From the NCBI GenBank assembly GCA_002731275.1, contig PCBK01000142.1:1-64000 (forward strand): a DNA stretch of 64,000 nt, read 5' to 3'. How positions within the stretch are numbered: the stretch's first letter is position 1; each line of letters begins with the position of its first letter. Shown here in pieces: positions 26,231-35,708 of this stretch. This DNA comes from Deltaproteobacteria bacterium (GTDB taxonomy: Bacteria; Myxococcota_C; UBA6777). A program made the position numbers and the translations under genes. Under the pieces are notes generated by a model. The model was not told where the DNA came from, did not search any database, and saw nothing but the letters and a program-made list of their open reading frames with translations.

Positions 26231-28975
26231 ATGCATACAAAACCAAAGTTCATCACATATATATGTCACGCCTTCGTGTGGGTCGCCCTGTTCATTGGAG
26301 GTTTACAGCTCCCAGCCTGTACATCTCCTATCCAACCACTCCCAGACGGAGGGCTGTTTTGTGAAAAAGATGATGACTGCGCGATCGGCTCGATCTGTCG
26401 TTTCCATCTCTGCCAGCTCCCCATCGAGTTACACACAGAGCGCAACACCGAACCACTCCCAGACACCCACCAACAAGAAACCAAGGCCGAGCAAAACTCA
26501 TGGGATGATGCATGTCTTGATGGACAAACACGCTCTTGCTATTCGGGTACGACACCTCCCCAGGGAAACTGCAAGAGAGGAACCCAGCTCTGCGCAAATG
26601 GCTCATGGGGCGCTTGCAAAGACGAAGTCTTGCCCAAAGATGAGACATGTAACGGTATAGACGATGACTGTGATGGCTTCATCGACAACCAAGACAAACA
26701 GGGCAATGCGCTGACACGTCAATGCACCAATCGCTGTGGTGAAGGCACAGAGCGCTGTCAGGATGGTTTGTGGAAAGACTGCACCGCCCCCCAACCCAAC
26801 GCAGAAGAATGCAATGGCAAGGATGACGACTGTGACGGTCAAATCGACAACGACATCCAGGGTCCGTTATGCAACATCCAAGAAGGTGTCTGTGCCAACG
26901 CACGCAAACAATGTGGTGGTGAGAAAGGATGGCTAGACTGCTCGGCAAATGACTATCGCCAACACAACCAGCACTTTGAAGAAAGCGAGACCTCTTGTGA
27001 TGGCAAAGACAACGACTGTGATGGCAAGACAGATTCCCAATGTACCTGCCTTGATGGTGACACGCAAAGTTGTTTCAGTGGTCCCGCTGGAAGCGAAAAA
27101 CATCCCCCCTGTTCTCCAGGAACCCAAACTTGCGCGCAAGGACAATGGGGAGCTTGCAAGGGTGAGCAACTTCCAGGACCGGAGACATGTAACAACAAAG
27201 ACGATGACTGTGACGGTCAAATTGACAATATCAAGCAAACAATGACCCCTCTTCAGCGAACCTGCCAGAGTAAGTGCGGTCCGGGAAAACAATTTTGCCG
27301 ACAAGGACAATGGAGCGCGTGTAACGCTCCACAACCAACCCAAGAGACATGCAACAACAAAGACGATGATTGTGACGGTCAAATCGACAACAAGCTCTCA
27401 CGTGCATGTCAAAGTCAATGTGGTACAGGGATGCAATTATGCCGGGCTGGACGCTGGGAGACCTGTGATGCACCACAACCAACCCAAGAGATATGTAACA
27501 ACAAAGATGACAATTGTAACGGCAAAGTAGACGAGGGCTTGTACAAAACTTGTGCGAACGCTTGTGGTGCAGGCAAACAACTCTGTGTCATGGGCAGCTG
27601 GGAGAAATGTAGCGCGCCCACTCCCAGCCCTGAGACTTGCAACGGCAAGGACGATGATTGTGATGGAAGTATCGACAATATAAAAAATACGCCACAACCA
27701 CTCCAAAAAGCATGTTCATCCATTTGTGGCAACGGAAAACAACTCTGCAAGGGCGGCGACTGGAAAGACTGTGATGCTCCTCTGCCAAAAATGGAGGTGT
27801 GCAACAACAGAGACGACGATTGTGACGGCAACATCGATGAAGGCTGCTTTCAAGCCAGGACGAACATGCTCCCCAAACCATCCTTTTTGCCAAGTCTGTC
27901 TCCAGATGGTGCGGCGCTTGCGCTGCTCTACACAGACAGCACAGCACGCATCACACGGTTGAGCGACGGTCAACAGGCCTGGACATCTGGTGGCTACTTT
28001 GTGAGAGGGCTGCGCTTTGCGTCACAAACCATCCAGGCCCCAACCATCAACTCCTACCTGCTCGGCACAGTAGGACATAACAAGCTCAAAAAGGCGACCT
28101 TCTGGACACCGACGTATCCTCCCCTCCCTCGCCCCATCCAACCTGTTCCACTTGGCTCTATCATGTCCGTCAGTGACGTACACATGGGCAACACACCGAC
28201 AGAGTGGTATATCCTCTCCCCTCACCAAAAAAGCATCTGGCAAAATGTCATCACACAGACATCCGGTCTCCCCGTGATCAAACAAACACAACTCTATCTC
28301 AAATCACCCCAAACATTCAAGACTTGCACCCCACTCAGGCTCGCAGTCCACCAACACCATATCGCCGTCATCTGCTCGGGATTCACTTGGTCACCACAGT
28401 ATCCAAGTAACGCAACACTCCAACAGCTTCCCACTCCCAAACAACAAGCAACGACACCATTTAGCGAACAGTTCTTGATGTTAATCGATCTCAAAAAAGG
28501 CTGGAAAGTCACAGAGAGTGTGCGCCTCCCTTCTGCCCCACTTGACGTCGTCCTCCAACCCACGAACGGGACAACCAGGATCTGGGTCACTCTCGCAGGT
28601 ACACCCAACATCAACAAAAGCACCAACGGCTCGATCTGGACAAGAGAGTTTGCGAGCACAAGTCAAAGCACACATAGACTCGTCCCCTCCTACAAAACGG
28701 GGACTCACTCTCGCCCTGTTGGCCTTCGAGTCACACCACAGGGTGAGCTTCTTCTGACTGTACAAGATTACAAGAGCAACACCCTGACGCTCACAAGTGG
28801 AAGACTTGTGGTGTTGGAGTCAAACGCATTCATTCGAGGAAAGTGGACGCTAAAACAATCCCTCCCTTTGTCCACCCCCCCACATTATCTCGACAGCGCA
28901 AACAAAGGTACAATCGCAGTCACAGTCTCTCCGAGAAAAACAGACGCGTTGCTGACAACCTTCACGAAAAAGTGA
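26231..28975 (+). CDS. Large lipoprotein with eight MopE-type motifs and a beta-rich C-terminal half
   Basis: A 914-residue protein. The start ATG 26231 has AAAGG nine bases upstream and gives a signal peptide (ICHAFVWVALFIGGL) with lipobox LPAC. From about residue 130 to 545 it carries eight copies of the acidic Cys motif C(N/D)(G/N)xDDDCDGxID. Each is linked to a CxxQCGxGxQxCxxGxWxxC module of the kind seen in MopE-like and myxobacterial surface proteins. Residues 550-914 lack Cys and look like a beta-propeller (SLSPDGAALALLYTDSTARI, then WYILSPHQKSIWQN). Known MopE binds copper and the acidic loops resemble EF-hand calcium sites; metal binding here is inferred. Probably a surface protein. 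Confidence 0.82.
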   Translation: MHTKPKFITYICHAFVWVALFIGGLQLPACTSPIQPLPDGGLFCEKDDDCAIGSICRFHLCQLPIELHTERNTEPLPDTHQQETKAEQNSWDDACLDGQTRSCYSGTTPPQGNCKRGTQLCANGSWGACKDEVLPKDETCNGIDDDCDGFIDNQDKQGNALTRQCTNRCGEGTERCQDGLWKDCTAPQPNAEECNGKDDDCDGQIDNDIQGPLCNIQEGVCANARKQCGGEKGWLDCSANDYRQHNQHFEESETSCDGKDNDCDGKTDSQCTCLDGDTQSCFSGPAGSEKHPPCSPGTQTCAQGQWGACKGEQLPGPETCNNKDDDCDGQIDNIKQTMTPLQRTCQSKCGPGKQFCRQGQWSACNAPQPTQETCNNKDDDCDGQIDNKLSRACQSQCGTGMQLCRAGRWETCDAPQPTQEICNNKDDNCNGKVDEGLYKTCANACGAGKQLCVMGSWEKCSAPTPSPETCNGKDDDCDGSIDNIKNTPQPLQKACSSICGNGKQLCKGGDWKDCDAPLPKMEVCNNRDDDCDGNIDEGCFQARTNMLPKPSFLPSLSPDGAALALLYTDSTARITRLSDGQQAWTSGGYFVRGLRFASQTIQAPTINSYLLGTVGHNKLKKATFWTPTYPPLPRPIQPVPLGSIMSVSDVHMGNTPTEWYILSPHQKSIWQNVITQTSGLPVIKQTQLYLKSPQTFKTCTPLRLAVHQHHIAVICSGFTWSPQYPSNATLQQLPTPKQQATTPFSEQFLMLIDLKKGWKVTESVRLPSAPLDVVLQPTNGTTRIWVTLAGTPNINKSTNGSIWTREFASTSQSTHRLVPSYKTGTHSRPVGLRVTPQGELLLTVQDYKSNTLTLTSGRLVVLESNAFIRGKWTLKQSLPLSTPPHYLDSANKGTIAVTVSPRKTDALLTTFTKK

Positions 28976-28987
28976 TCATCACTTTTT
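28967..28987. terminator. Bidirectional terminator overlapping both stop codons
   Basis: AAAAAGTGA (28967-28975) pairs perfectly with TCACTTTTT (28979-28987) around a TCA loop. The TGA of the rightward gene (28973-28975) and the TGA of the leftward gene (28979-28981 on the minus strand) both lie inside the stem. Read either way the hairpin ends in a T-run, so it should stop both converging transcripts. Confidence 0.7.
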
Positions 28988-30322
28988 CTCTTTGCTGTCC
29001 TCGTCTTTTTCGGGAAGTTGGGGAATAGCAGGAACCTTCCCAACAACAACTCCCCCCATCAAATCGTTGGAAACACCCACCTGATACGCTGATGACAGAA
29101 CACAGATGTTTTGGAAAGGCAACTTGATCTCTTGGTTGGTAAACGGATCGATCGGTTTGATCGCCTGAAACCCCTCGGGCATCTCGATCCCTCCCTCTTT
29201 TAATTTGCTCACAAGCAACGCGCGAAAAGCAGCAAACTGACATTGCATCTTGTACCAAGAGATCAGGACATTTCTGTACTCGACAGGGATTTGACTCATC
29301 AAAAAGCGTCCGACAGCGTTGTACTGGTAGTAACGCAAGAGTTTTGACTGGGTGCGCGTGCGTGCCAAGAGAGCCTCGATTGGCGAGATCCGCCACGCAG
29401 TGGTGTTTCGGATGGATGTTTGTGAAATAAACACGTACCGTCGAGCATACCGCTGCAACAACGTCCTGGTATCAGATGCATCACTCCAGGGTGCTGGTAT
29501 CCACGCGTAATCAGGTTGTTTTTTGAGGTGAGCAATCATCCGATAGAGCAAGCGAGTGTGACGGTAGATCAACGCGTTCATAAAACGAGGTCTTTTCTGC
29601 CATCGTCGAAGTGCCTGGAAGATCTTCACTCTGGTCTCACTAGAGAGATGAGGATGGACAAGCGCAAAGGCGAGGTAGTGATGAAGGCGCCCTAGCAGGT
29701 AAATCAAACCAAACGCATCTTGCGGCGTGATCGCGCAGTCATCGAGGTATGCAGCCAGTCTCTTTTCGACAACGAGCATCTCTTTCGTCGCGCGCTCCGC
29801 GTCTCCGGACTGTAGCTCTTTGACGGAGTACAAGACAAAGATACGAAGAGCGGAGATCATCTTCTTGATCCGCGACCACCTCGCGTCCTGCCATCGCGCG
29901 AAGACCTCCTTGGGGGTCCCACCTTTTAACGCCGCTGAGATGTCAAAATCATCGCGGAAATAGCAACCTTTTGAACGAAAAGTTTGCAAAATAGTCCAGT
30001 ACTGCGCTTGCAAAGAGGTCATCGCCAACTTAAATTCTTCGACCTGTGTGGGCCAGCGCCCTTCTTTGATGGCCGCGTGTGCTTTTTGAGCGGATGCTGG
30101 GATCTTGACGAGAAAGGCGTTGGACTGGAGCAAGCGCTCCCACTTCGCAGAAAATGTTAAACGTTTGGGTTTTTTGATGGAGAGTGACTTGAACTCTTGG
30201 GCTGGTGGCAGCGTTCGATTGGCCATCCAATAAAACAAGCCTGAAAAGGCCAAAAACCCAAAAAAAACAAACACACCAATGTACAAAATGATTTTGAAGA
30301 CGCGAGATGAGCCGATCGCCAT
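28979..30322 (-). CDS. Membrane-anchored protein of unknown function
   Basis: A 447-residue protein. The start ATG 30322 is chosen for its GAGGAGA site. One N-terminal membrane helix (IILYIGVFVFFGFLAFSGLFYW) leaves a large periplasmic domain that is mainly helical and rich in Arg and Lys. Short recurring patterns such as LQAQYWTILQTF and WSRIKKMISALRIF suggest an all-alpha repeat fold. No motif was recognised. The C-terminus ends in a Glu/Lys run. It converges with the MopE-motif gene and shares a terminator with it. Function unknown. Confidence 0.65.
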   Translation of the reverse strand: MAIGSSRVFKIILYIGVFVFFGFLAFSGLFYWMANRTLPPAQEFKSLSIKKPKRLTFSAKWERLLQSNAFLVKIPASAQKAHAAIKEGRWPTQVEEFKLAMTSLQAQYWTILQTFRSKGCYFRDDFDISAALKGGTPKEVFARWQDARWSRIKKMISALRIFVLYSVKELQSGDAERATKEMLVVEKRLAAYLDDCAITPQDAFGLIYLLGRLHHYLAFALVHPHLSSETRVKIFQALRRWQKRPRFMNALIYRHTRLLYRMIAHLKKQPDYAWIPAPWSDASDTRTLLQRYARRYVFISQTSIRNTTAWRISPIEALLARTRTQSKLLRYYQYNAVGRFLMSQIPVEYRNVLISWYKMQCQFAAFRALLVSKLKEGGIEMPEGFQAIKPIDPFTNQEIKLPFQNICVLSSAYQVGVSNDLMGGVVVGKVPAIPQLPEKDEDSKEKK

Positions 30323-30573
30323 TCTATCTCCTCGATGGCCAAAAAACAAACGCCATGGACGACATGAAGACATCCAGATGGTGGTGATGGAGCATCCTGC
30401 TCACAGGTAATGCTTGTGCTTACCACTTCTTTTGTGTAATAGAAAGAGCTTTCTTTGTGGCAATGGTTTGTTGCCATCCAGCGCCAGCTTGGATACACAA
30501 CCATTGTAGTTCTGCTCTCCGCAAAGAATCATAGCCAAAGTTTCGAGAAAATACAAAGTACGAGGACACTTCA

Positions 30574-31641
30574 ATGTCGCTGAACGAAAAAACCGTAATG
30601 GATGCACTCTCGAAGGTCAAAGATCCAGACCTCGGCCGCTCATTGACCAGCCTGAATATGATCAAAGATCTTAAAGTCAAAGGGACGTCCGTATCTCTCA
30701 CCGTCGAATTGACCACTCCCGCATGTCCCATGAAAGACAAAATCGAAGCGGACGTGAAGCAAGCTCTCGAAGCCGTTGGCGCACAAACCACAGACATCAA
30801 TATGACCTCACGAGTCCGACAAACCCGCAATGATGATAGTCCAATGCTCGCGAGCGTCAAGAACGTGATCCTCGTCGCGTCTGGAAAAGGTGGTGTGGGA
30901 AAATCAACAGTCGCAGCCAACCTCGCTGCAGCCCTCGCGAAAACAGGAGCCAAGACAGGCCTGCTTGATGCCGACATCTACGGCCCCTCCGTCCCACTTT
31001 TGATGGGTGTTGATGGTGCAGAGCACCAACCAGAAGTCGTCGTCATCGACGGTGAAAAGCGCATCCTCCCCATCAAAGCACACGGGCTGGAGATCATCTC
31101 CATGGGATTCTTTGTCCCCCCCAACGTCGCGATGGCATGGCGTGGCCCAATGGTTCATGGCGCCCTCTCACAGTTCATGCAAGAAGTCGCCTGGGGAGAT
31201 CTCGACTACATCATCCTCGATTTGCCCCCAGGGACAGGTGATGTCCAGATGACACTCGCCCAACGTGTACAAGTCTCAGGTGCGCTGATCGTCACAACCC
31301 CACAAATGCTCTCCGTCGCTGATGTCGTCAGGGCCAAGTCTTTCTTCGACAAACTGAAAGTCCCCATGCTCGGTGTTATCGAAAACATGAGCTACTTCGT
31401 CTGTCCCAACTGTGACGAAAAACACGACATCTTCTCCTCCGGCGGTGGAGAGCGAGCAGCACGGCAGTTTGGACTACCACTGCTCGCACAAATCCCACTT
31501 GTCGGTGGCTTGAGAGATTCATCGGACAACGGTGTGCCTGAAGTGATCGCAAACCCAGACGGCGCAGTCGCTGAAATTTTCACAGACATTGCGCAAAAAA
31601 TGGCCGCACAGCTCTCCATCCAGGCTCTTGAGGACGCTTGA
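30574..31641 (+). CDS. mrp: Mrp/ApbC-type iron-sulfur cluster carrier ATPase
   Basis: A 355-residue protein. Residues 1-85 form the MIP18/DUF59 domain; the rest is a ParA/MinD-like P-loop ATPase with the deviant Walker A SGKGGVGKST near 108, LDADIYGPSVP, and the CPNC pair near 275 that binds a bridging cluster. It delivers Fe-S clusters to target proteins in the cytoplasm. GAGGA lies seven bases before ATG. The next gene starts one base after its stop, so the two are co-translated. Confidence 0.93.
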   Translation: MSLNEKTVMDALSKVKDPDLGRSLTSLNMIKDLKVKGTSVSLTVELTTPACPMKDKIEADVKQALEAVGAQTTDINMTSRVRQTRNDDSPMLASVKNVILVASGKGGVGKSTVAANLAAALAKTGAKTGLLDADIYGPSVPLLMGVDGAEHQPEVVVIDGEKRILPIKAHGLEIISMGFFVPPNVAMAWRGPMVHGALSQFMQEVAWGDLDYIILDLPPGTGDVQMTLAQRVQVSGALIVTTPQMLSVADVVRAKSFFDKLKVPMLGVIENMSYFVCPNCDEKHDIFSSGGGERAARQFGLPLLAQIPLVGGLRDSSDNGVPEVIANPDGAVAEIFTDIAQKMAAQLSIQALEDA

Positions 31642-31642
31642 T

Positions 31643-32041
31643 ATGGCTGTATTCTCACTCGAAAGACTCGTGCAGTCAGTGACGCGACAAGATCAAACAA
31701 GCCTGGACTTTTGCGCAAAGCTCCACATCCCCAATGATCTGCTCGCGTTTGATGGACACTTCCCTGATGAACCCATCCTGCCGGGCATTGTCCAGCTTCA
31801 GATTGTACGTGAGCTGATCGAACAACAACTCGATCAAACCCTCACCCTGCACGCGGTCCCCAAGGCACGTATGTCACAAATGGTTCTCCCCAACGACGAC
31901 ATCGAGATCGACGTGAAGCTCAAACACGAAGACCCCAACGAGCAGCTCGACAGCCCACACTACTTCGCCAAGGTGGTGATCAAAAAGGACGATAAAATCG
32001 CCTCCAGGGTCCGATTCCTCCTCAAACCCAACGCAGTGTGA
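31643..32041 (+). CDS. FabZ/ApeI-like hotdog-fold protein
   Basis: A 132-residue single-domain protein. The segment DGHFPDEPILPGIVQLQIVREL (about 37-58) matches the 3-hydroxyacyl-ACP dehydratase signature HFPxxPxxPG with its catalytic His. At the position of the acid residue in FabZ (Glu) or ApeI (Asp) there is Gln, so dehydration may be lost or changed. LPGxVQL is closer to ApeI-type proteins than to FabZ. The start ATG 31643 follows the mrp stop by one base, which implies translational coupling. A role in lipid or polyene chain making is inferred from fold only. Confidence 0.75.
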   Translation: MAVFSLERLVQSVTRQDQTSLDFCAKLHIPNDLLAFDGHFPDEPILPGIVQLQIVRELIEQQLDQTLTLHAVPKARMSQMVLPNDDIEIDVKLKHEDPNEQLDSPHYFAKVVIKKDDKIASRVRFLLKPNAV

Positions 32042-32043
32042 CA

Positions 32044-33090
32044 TCACGACACGAAGGTGATCCCCAGCTCGTGTAACACAACTGACGCGTACACACCTGC
32101 AGGCAGGGAGAACGTCAACCAGACAAGCCCTCCCTTCTCCTCATATGAACACTCCGCAAGAGGCATCCTCATCGCACGTCTCGTCCCTTTGAGCAGCTTT
32201 CCAAGCCCCTCAAGGTGTCCAAGATGAATCTCATCACGCGATAGCAACGCCTCTTCCCACTCGCCAGGTCGTCCTTTGGCTCGCATCGCTTTGTAACCAG
32301 GCATCCAACCAGTCGGGCTGATTTCCAACGCATCCACACGTGGTTGATCCTCAGCTGGAACTTCACAGTGAAAGCTCCCCCCTGAATCGTGCTTTTGTAG
32401 AACATCCCCCTCCAACGCAGTGTCGAGATATCCCTTGGACATGCGGTACGCCAGCAGATCGTTAAAACAACCTGACTGGTAGCTACTCAGTAGGAGCTTC
32501 TCACGCCACGATTTACCAACACCTTCACCAGCCTTGATCATCGCGAGCCCCTGCTCTCTATTGTCTTCAAACTTGCCGAACCTTTGGGGTCCATAGAAGT
32601 TGGGAATGCCTTTTTGCTGGAGCACATTGATCATCTCCTGAAGCATCGTCATGCGCGCTCCATCAATGTCTTTAAGACCGATGCGAAAGGTGTTGTGTTT
32701 GACCTGCCCATTGCGCAATTTGTTGCGGTGCCACTTTCTTTGGAGAATGGAGACCCCTGGTATGGAGATCTTGTCGAGCAGATTGGCTTTGATCCCTTGT
32801 ATGCTGATCCACTGCGTGGTGGTGGCTTTCTTGTCTTTCATCCCAGCCACGCCGACATCTCTTGCTCGTATACCCAATGCCTTTGCAAAACTGTCCACAA
32901 CAGCCTTTGTCGTGAGATCACGCTTGCGAAATTGCACAAACAGATGCTCTCCCTTACGACATGGTTCATACGGAATATGCTCTTCAACGATAAAGTGCTC
33001 AGCGTCTTGAACAAAGATCGTCCCGATCGCTCCCATCGAATCGAGTCGACGAGGAAGGTTGTGTGGGTCAGTCTTGGGGATATCGTTCAC
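32044..33090 (-). CDS. truD: tRNA pseudouridine(13) synthase
   Basis: A 348-residue TruD-family enzyme that isomerises uridine 13 in tRNA-Glu. The catalytic motif is GVAGMKDKKATTTQWISIQ near residue 78, with Asp as nucleophile. IPNFYGPQRFGKFEDN (about 165) is a second family block. The TRUD insert and FHCEVPAEDQPRV are also present. The start is GTG 33090 with CAGGAG five bases upstream. It converges with the hotdog gene, whose stop is two bases away, and diverges from the acylase gene. Confidence 0.93.
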   Translation of the reverse strand: MNDIPKTDPHNLPRRLDSMGAIGTIFVQDAEHFIVEEHIPYEPCRKGEHLFVQFRKRDLTTKAVVDSFAKALGIRARDVGVAGMKDKKATTTQWISIQGIKANLLDKISIPGVSILQRKWHRNKLRNGQVKHNTFRIGLKDIDGARMTMLQEMINVLQQKGIPNFYGPQRFGKFEDNREQGLAMIKAGEGVGKSWREKLLLSSYQSGCFNDLLAYRMSKGYLDTALEGDVLQKHDSGGSFHCEVPAEDQPRVDALEISPTGWMPGYKAMRAKGRPGEWEEALLSRDEIHLGHLEGLGKLLKGTRRAMRMPLAECSYEEKGGLVWLTFSLPAGVYASVVLHELGITFVS

Positions 33091-33251
33091 GCTTGCTCCT
33101 GCATTCGCAACAAGATGGAGATCTCGTTGTTCGGTTTTTTGGGGAAAAAATTGTCTCCACAGTCGCCCGTGTGGTACATCAAAAAGAGCATCGAAACAGG
33201 TCCATATGACCGATATAATGTGGACATATCAGGCAAAGGAGAGAGGACAAC

Positions 33252-35657
33252 GTGTTGAGGCAATGGCTGCGTCCGTGGCTCAAAAGATCGACAACCCACC
33301 ACACGACTCTGGAAAGTCTGGGGGCTCCCGTAGAGCTACGGACAGATCAACGAGGAGTATGTCACATCCTCGCCAAAAATGAAGAGGATCTTTTTCGAGC
33401 ACAAGGGTACATCACCGCACGTGATAGGCTTTTTCAGATGGACATGCTGCGGCGTACAGCAGGGGGCAGGCTCGCCGAATTCTATGGAGACGTTCCAGGC
33501 GTAGGCCTCGACAACTCCATCGATGTCCGAGGCCGTGGTCTCGCGAGCATCGACTACTTGATGAGAGTGTTTGGACTCCAACAGGCTGCACAGCAAGGTC
33601 TCTCATGGCTATCTCCTCAGACACACCGTGCACTTCTGAGTTATGCCGAAGGGGTCAACGAGTACATCGAACAAACACAAGACGAGTTACCTCTTGCCTA
33701 CAAGATCCTCAACGCAAGCCCAGAAGAATGGCACCCAACAGATAGCCTCCTGATCTTGCGATACGTGGCGTTCCAGCTAAGTTTTCCGTGGAAACTTCTG
33801 CTCAACTTCGGTGCCATCTGCGCTCAACTCAAAGATCACCCAAGAAAACTCAACAGCATGCTCCCTCCTCACCTCGATCTGACCCTCGGCGATACAAGCC
33901 CAGAGAGCATGCACCAACTCTTCCCAGATGCCCCACAGGACGAACACGAGACCATCCCCGCAACCAAACAGCTCTACGAAGGAACAGGTCAAGGTAGCTG
34001 TGCATGGGTCGTTTCTGGAAAGTGGACACAACACAAAAAACCCCTCCTCTGCAATGATCCCCATCTGCTCTTGCGACTGCCATGCACCTTTTATCAGATC
34101 AGATTGCACGGTGGACAATACGACGTGATTGGCCAATCCATCCCCGGCACGCCAGCGATCTACGTTGGTCACAATGATCAAATCGCTTGGGGCGCCTCCC
34201 TCGGCCGCGTCGATGACGCTGATATCTTCGTTGAAGAGCTGGATCGGACAGGAGAGCGGTACAGACACAAAGACCGGTACATCCCATTTATCCGACGAGA
34301 AGAACTTATCAAAGTTCGAGGAGAGACGACCAAGCACCGATGGGTCCGCTCCACAAGTCGGGGTCCCCTCTTAAGTGATGCGCTGCGTGGTCCTCTGCCC
34401 CAACATATGACGTACTCCCTCTCGTGGGTCGGTCACGAGGGCGTTCGAGAAGCTGAAGCCATGATGAGACTTGCGCGGGCCAATCATTGGGATGACTTCC
34501 TTGACGCGATGAAGTACGCCCGTGTCCCGGCACTCGGCTATGTCTATGCGGACAAACAAGGTCACATTGGGGGTATCCTCGCAGGACGTTGCCCCAAACG
34601 CACACACTCTCCAAGGATCTTCCGCCCACTACCAGCAGCACAAGGCGAATACGATTGGTGCGGCGACATCCCCTTTGACGAACTTCCCAAAACACTCGAC
34701 CCGGAAGAAGGGTTTCTGATCCTCACAGGGCAACAACCCTCACGCTCTCTGCCTGAGCACACGATACAAGGCTTTTGGGCACCTCCACACCGCTATAAGC
34801 GGATCAAGGAGATGTTGAAACGCCAACTCAACAAAGGCGCAGATGGCAAGAGCATGGGACGGCTCCAACGCGATCAGTACAGTCTCTGGGGAAAAGAATT
34901 TATCGACAGAGAACTCAACCACTACGCACAACGCGCCCAGCTCGCAGGCCCAGTCAAAAAGAGTTTGCAAAACCTACTCGAATGGAACGGTCGTGTCGGA
35001 CCAGAGAGTCTGGCAGCCACCTTCTTCACGATGTTCCAACTCCAACTGATGGAGTTGACCTATCGGCCAGCCCTCGGCGAACATCTCTACAGACAATGGA
35101 TCGATATCGCGACAGAACTAGAAGCGCCTGTGGAGCCACTCTTTCGAGAAGAAAAATTGTGGAGCGACCTGTCAAAAGGTGTCCTGCTCCATCACGCTCT
35201 GACCCAAGCCCACAAAGAGTTACAAAAACGCCTGGGAGCTGACCCGCAAACATGGCAATGGAATCGCCTACACAGGTTGACACTCCACTCCTTGTTCTTT
35301 TGGGCAGGTGGGCTCCAAGACAATTTCACGAGGGGTCCTTATGGGACGGGGGGCAATGGCTTCTCGATCAACACAGGAAGTCACTCGTGGAGTCGCCCTT
35401 TTGAGCACCGTGTTGGTTCGGCAGCCAGACACATTATCGAGCTCGCAGATTGGGATCAATCGCGCTGGATTTTGTGTGGTGGTCAAAAAGAAGATCCTGA
35501 ATCCGTCCATTACGACGATCAGTTGGAGATGTGGCTGAGTGGGGGAGAATTCCCCATGTCATTTTCTTTCGCTGCGTTGAGAAATATGCAAGAAAGTTGG
35601 TTAACCCCAAGGCATCACAGACAAGAGGTGCGCTCCAATCTCAAGGAGACGCACTAA
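33252..35657 (+). CDS. Penicillin acylase family Ntn-hydrolase, without a signal peptide
   Basis: An 801-residue protein of the self-cleaving penicillin/acyl-homoserine-lactone acylase family. The alpha part has FRAQGYITARDRLFQMDMLRR (about 50-70). The beta chain should begin at the Ser in GQGSCAWVVSGKWTQHKKPL (about 251), the N-terminal nucleophile; PLLCNDPHL follows. Near the C-terminus GGNGFSINTGS and RHIIELADWDQSRWIL match the family. It hydrolyses amide bonds of acylated compounds. The substrate is unknown; quorum-signal quenching is one option. No signal peptide precedes the alpha part, whereas known members are usually periplasmic. The start is GTG with GGAGAG upstream. Confidence 0.9.
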   Translation: MLRQWLRPWLKRSTTHHTTLESLGAPVELRTDQRGVCHILAKNEEDLFRAQGYITARDRLFQMDMLRRTAGGRLAEFYGDVPGVGLDNSIDVRGRGLASIDYLMRVFGLQQAAQQGLSWLSPQTHRALLSYAEGVNEYIEQTQDELPLAYKILNASPEEWHPTDSLLILRYVAFQLSFPWKLLLNFGAICAQLKDHPRKLNSMLPPHLDLTLGDTSPESMHQLFPDAPQDEHETIPATKQLYEGTGQGSCAWVVSGKWTQHKKPLLCNDPHLLLRLPCTFYQIRLHGGQYDVIGQSIPGTPAIYVGHNDQIAWGASLGRVDDADIFVEELDRTGERYRHKDRYIPFIRREELIKVRGETTKHRWVRSTSRGPLLSDALRGPLPQHMTYSLSWVGHEGVREAEAMMRLARANHWDDFLDAMKYARVPALGYVYADKQGHIGGILAGRCPKRTHSPRIFRPLPAAQGEYDWCGDIPFDELPKTLDPEEGFLILTGQQPSRSLPEHTIQGFWAPPHRYKRIKEMLKRQLNKGADGKSMGRLQRDQYSLWGKEFIDRELNHYAQRAQLAGPVKKSLQNLLEWNGRVGPESLAATFFTMFQLQLMELTYRPALGEHLYRQWIDIATELEAPVEPLFREEKLWSDLSKGVLLHHALTQAHKELQKRLGADPQTWQWNRLHRLTLHSLFFWAGGLQDNFTRGPYGTGGNGFSINTGSHSWSRPFEHRVGSAARHIIELADWDQSRWILCGGQKEDPESVHYDDQLEMWLSGGEFPMSFSFAALRNMQESWLTPRHHRQEVRSNLKETH

Positions 35658-35708
35658 ACCACCTTCTACCAAGCATGTTATCCATTCATCAAAGACACCG
35701 AGGTAACC

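Noticed and set aside
26603-27973. Several minus-strand frames opposite the MopE-motif repeats
   Set aside because: They arise because the repeated Cys/Asp codons lack stops on the other strand; the products are repetitive nonsense.
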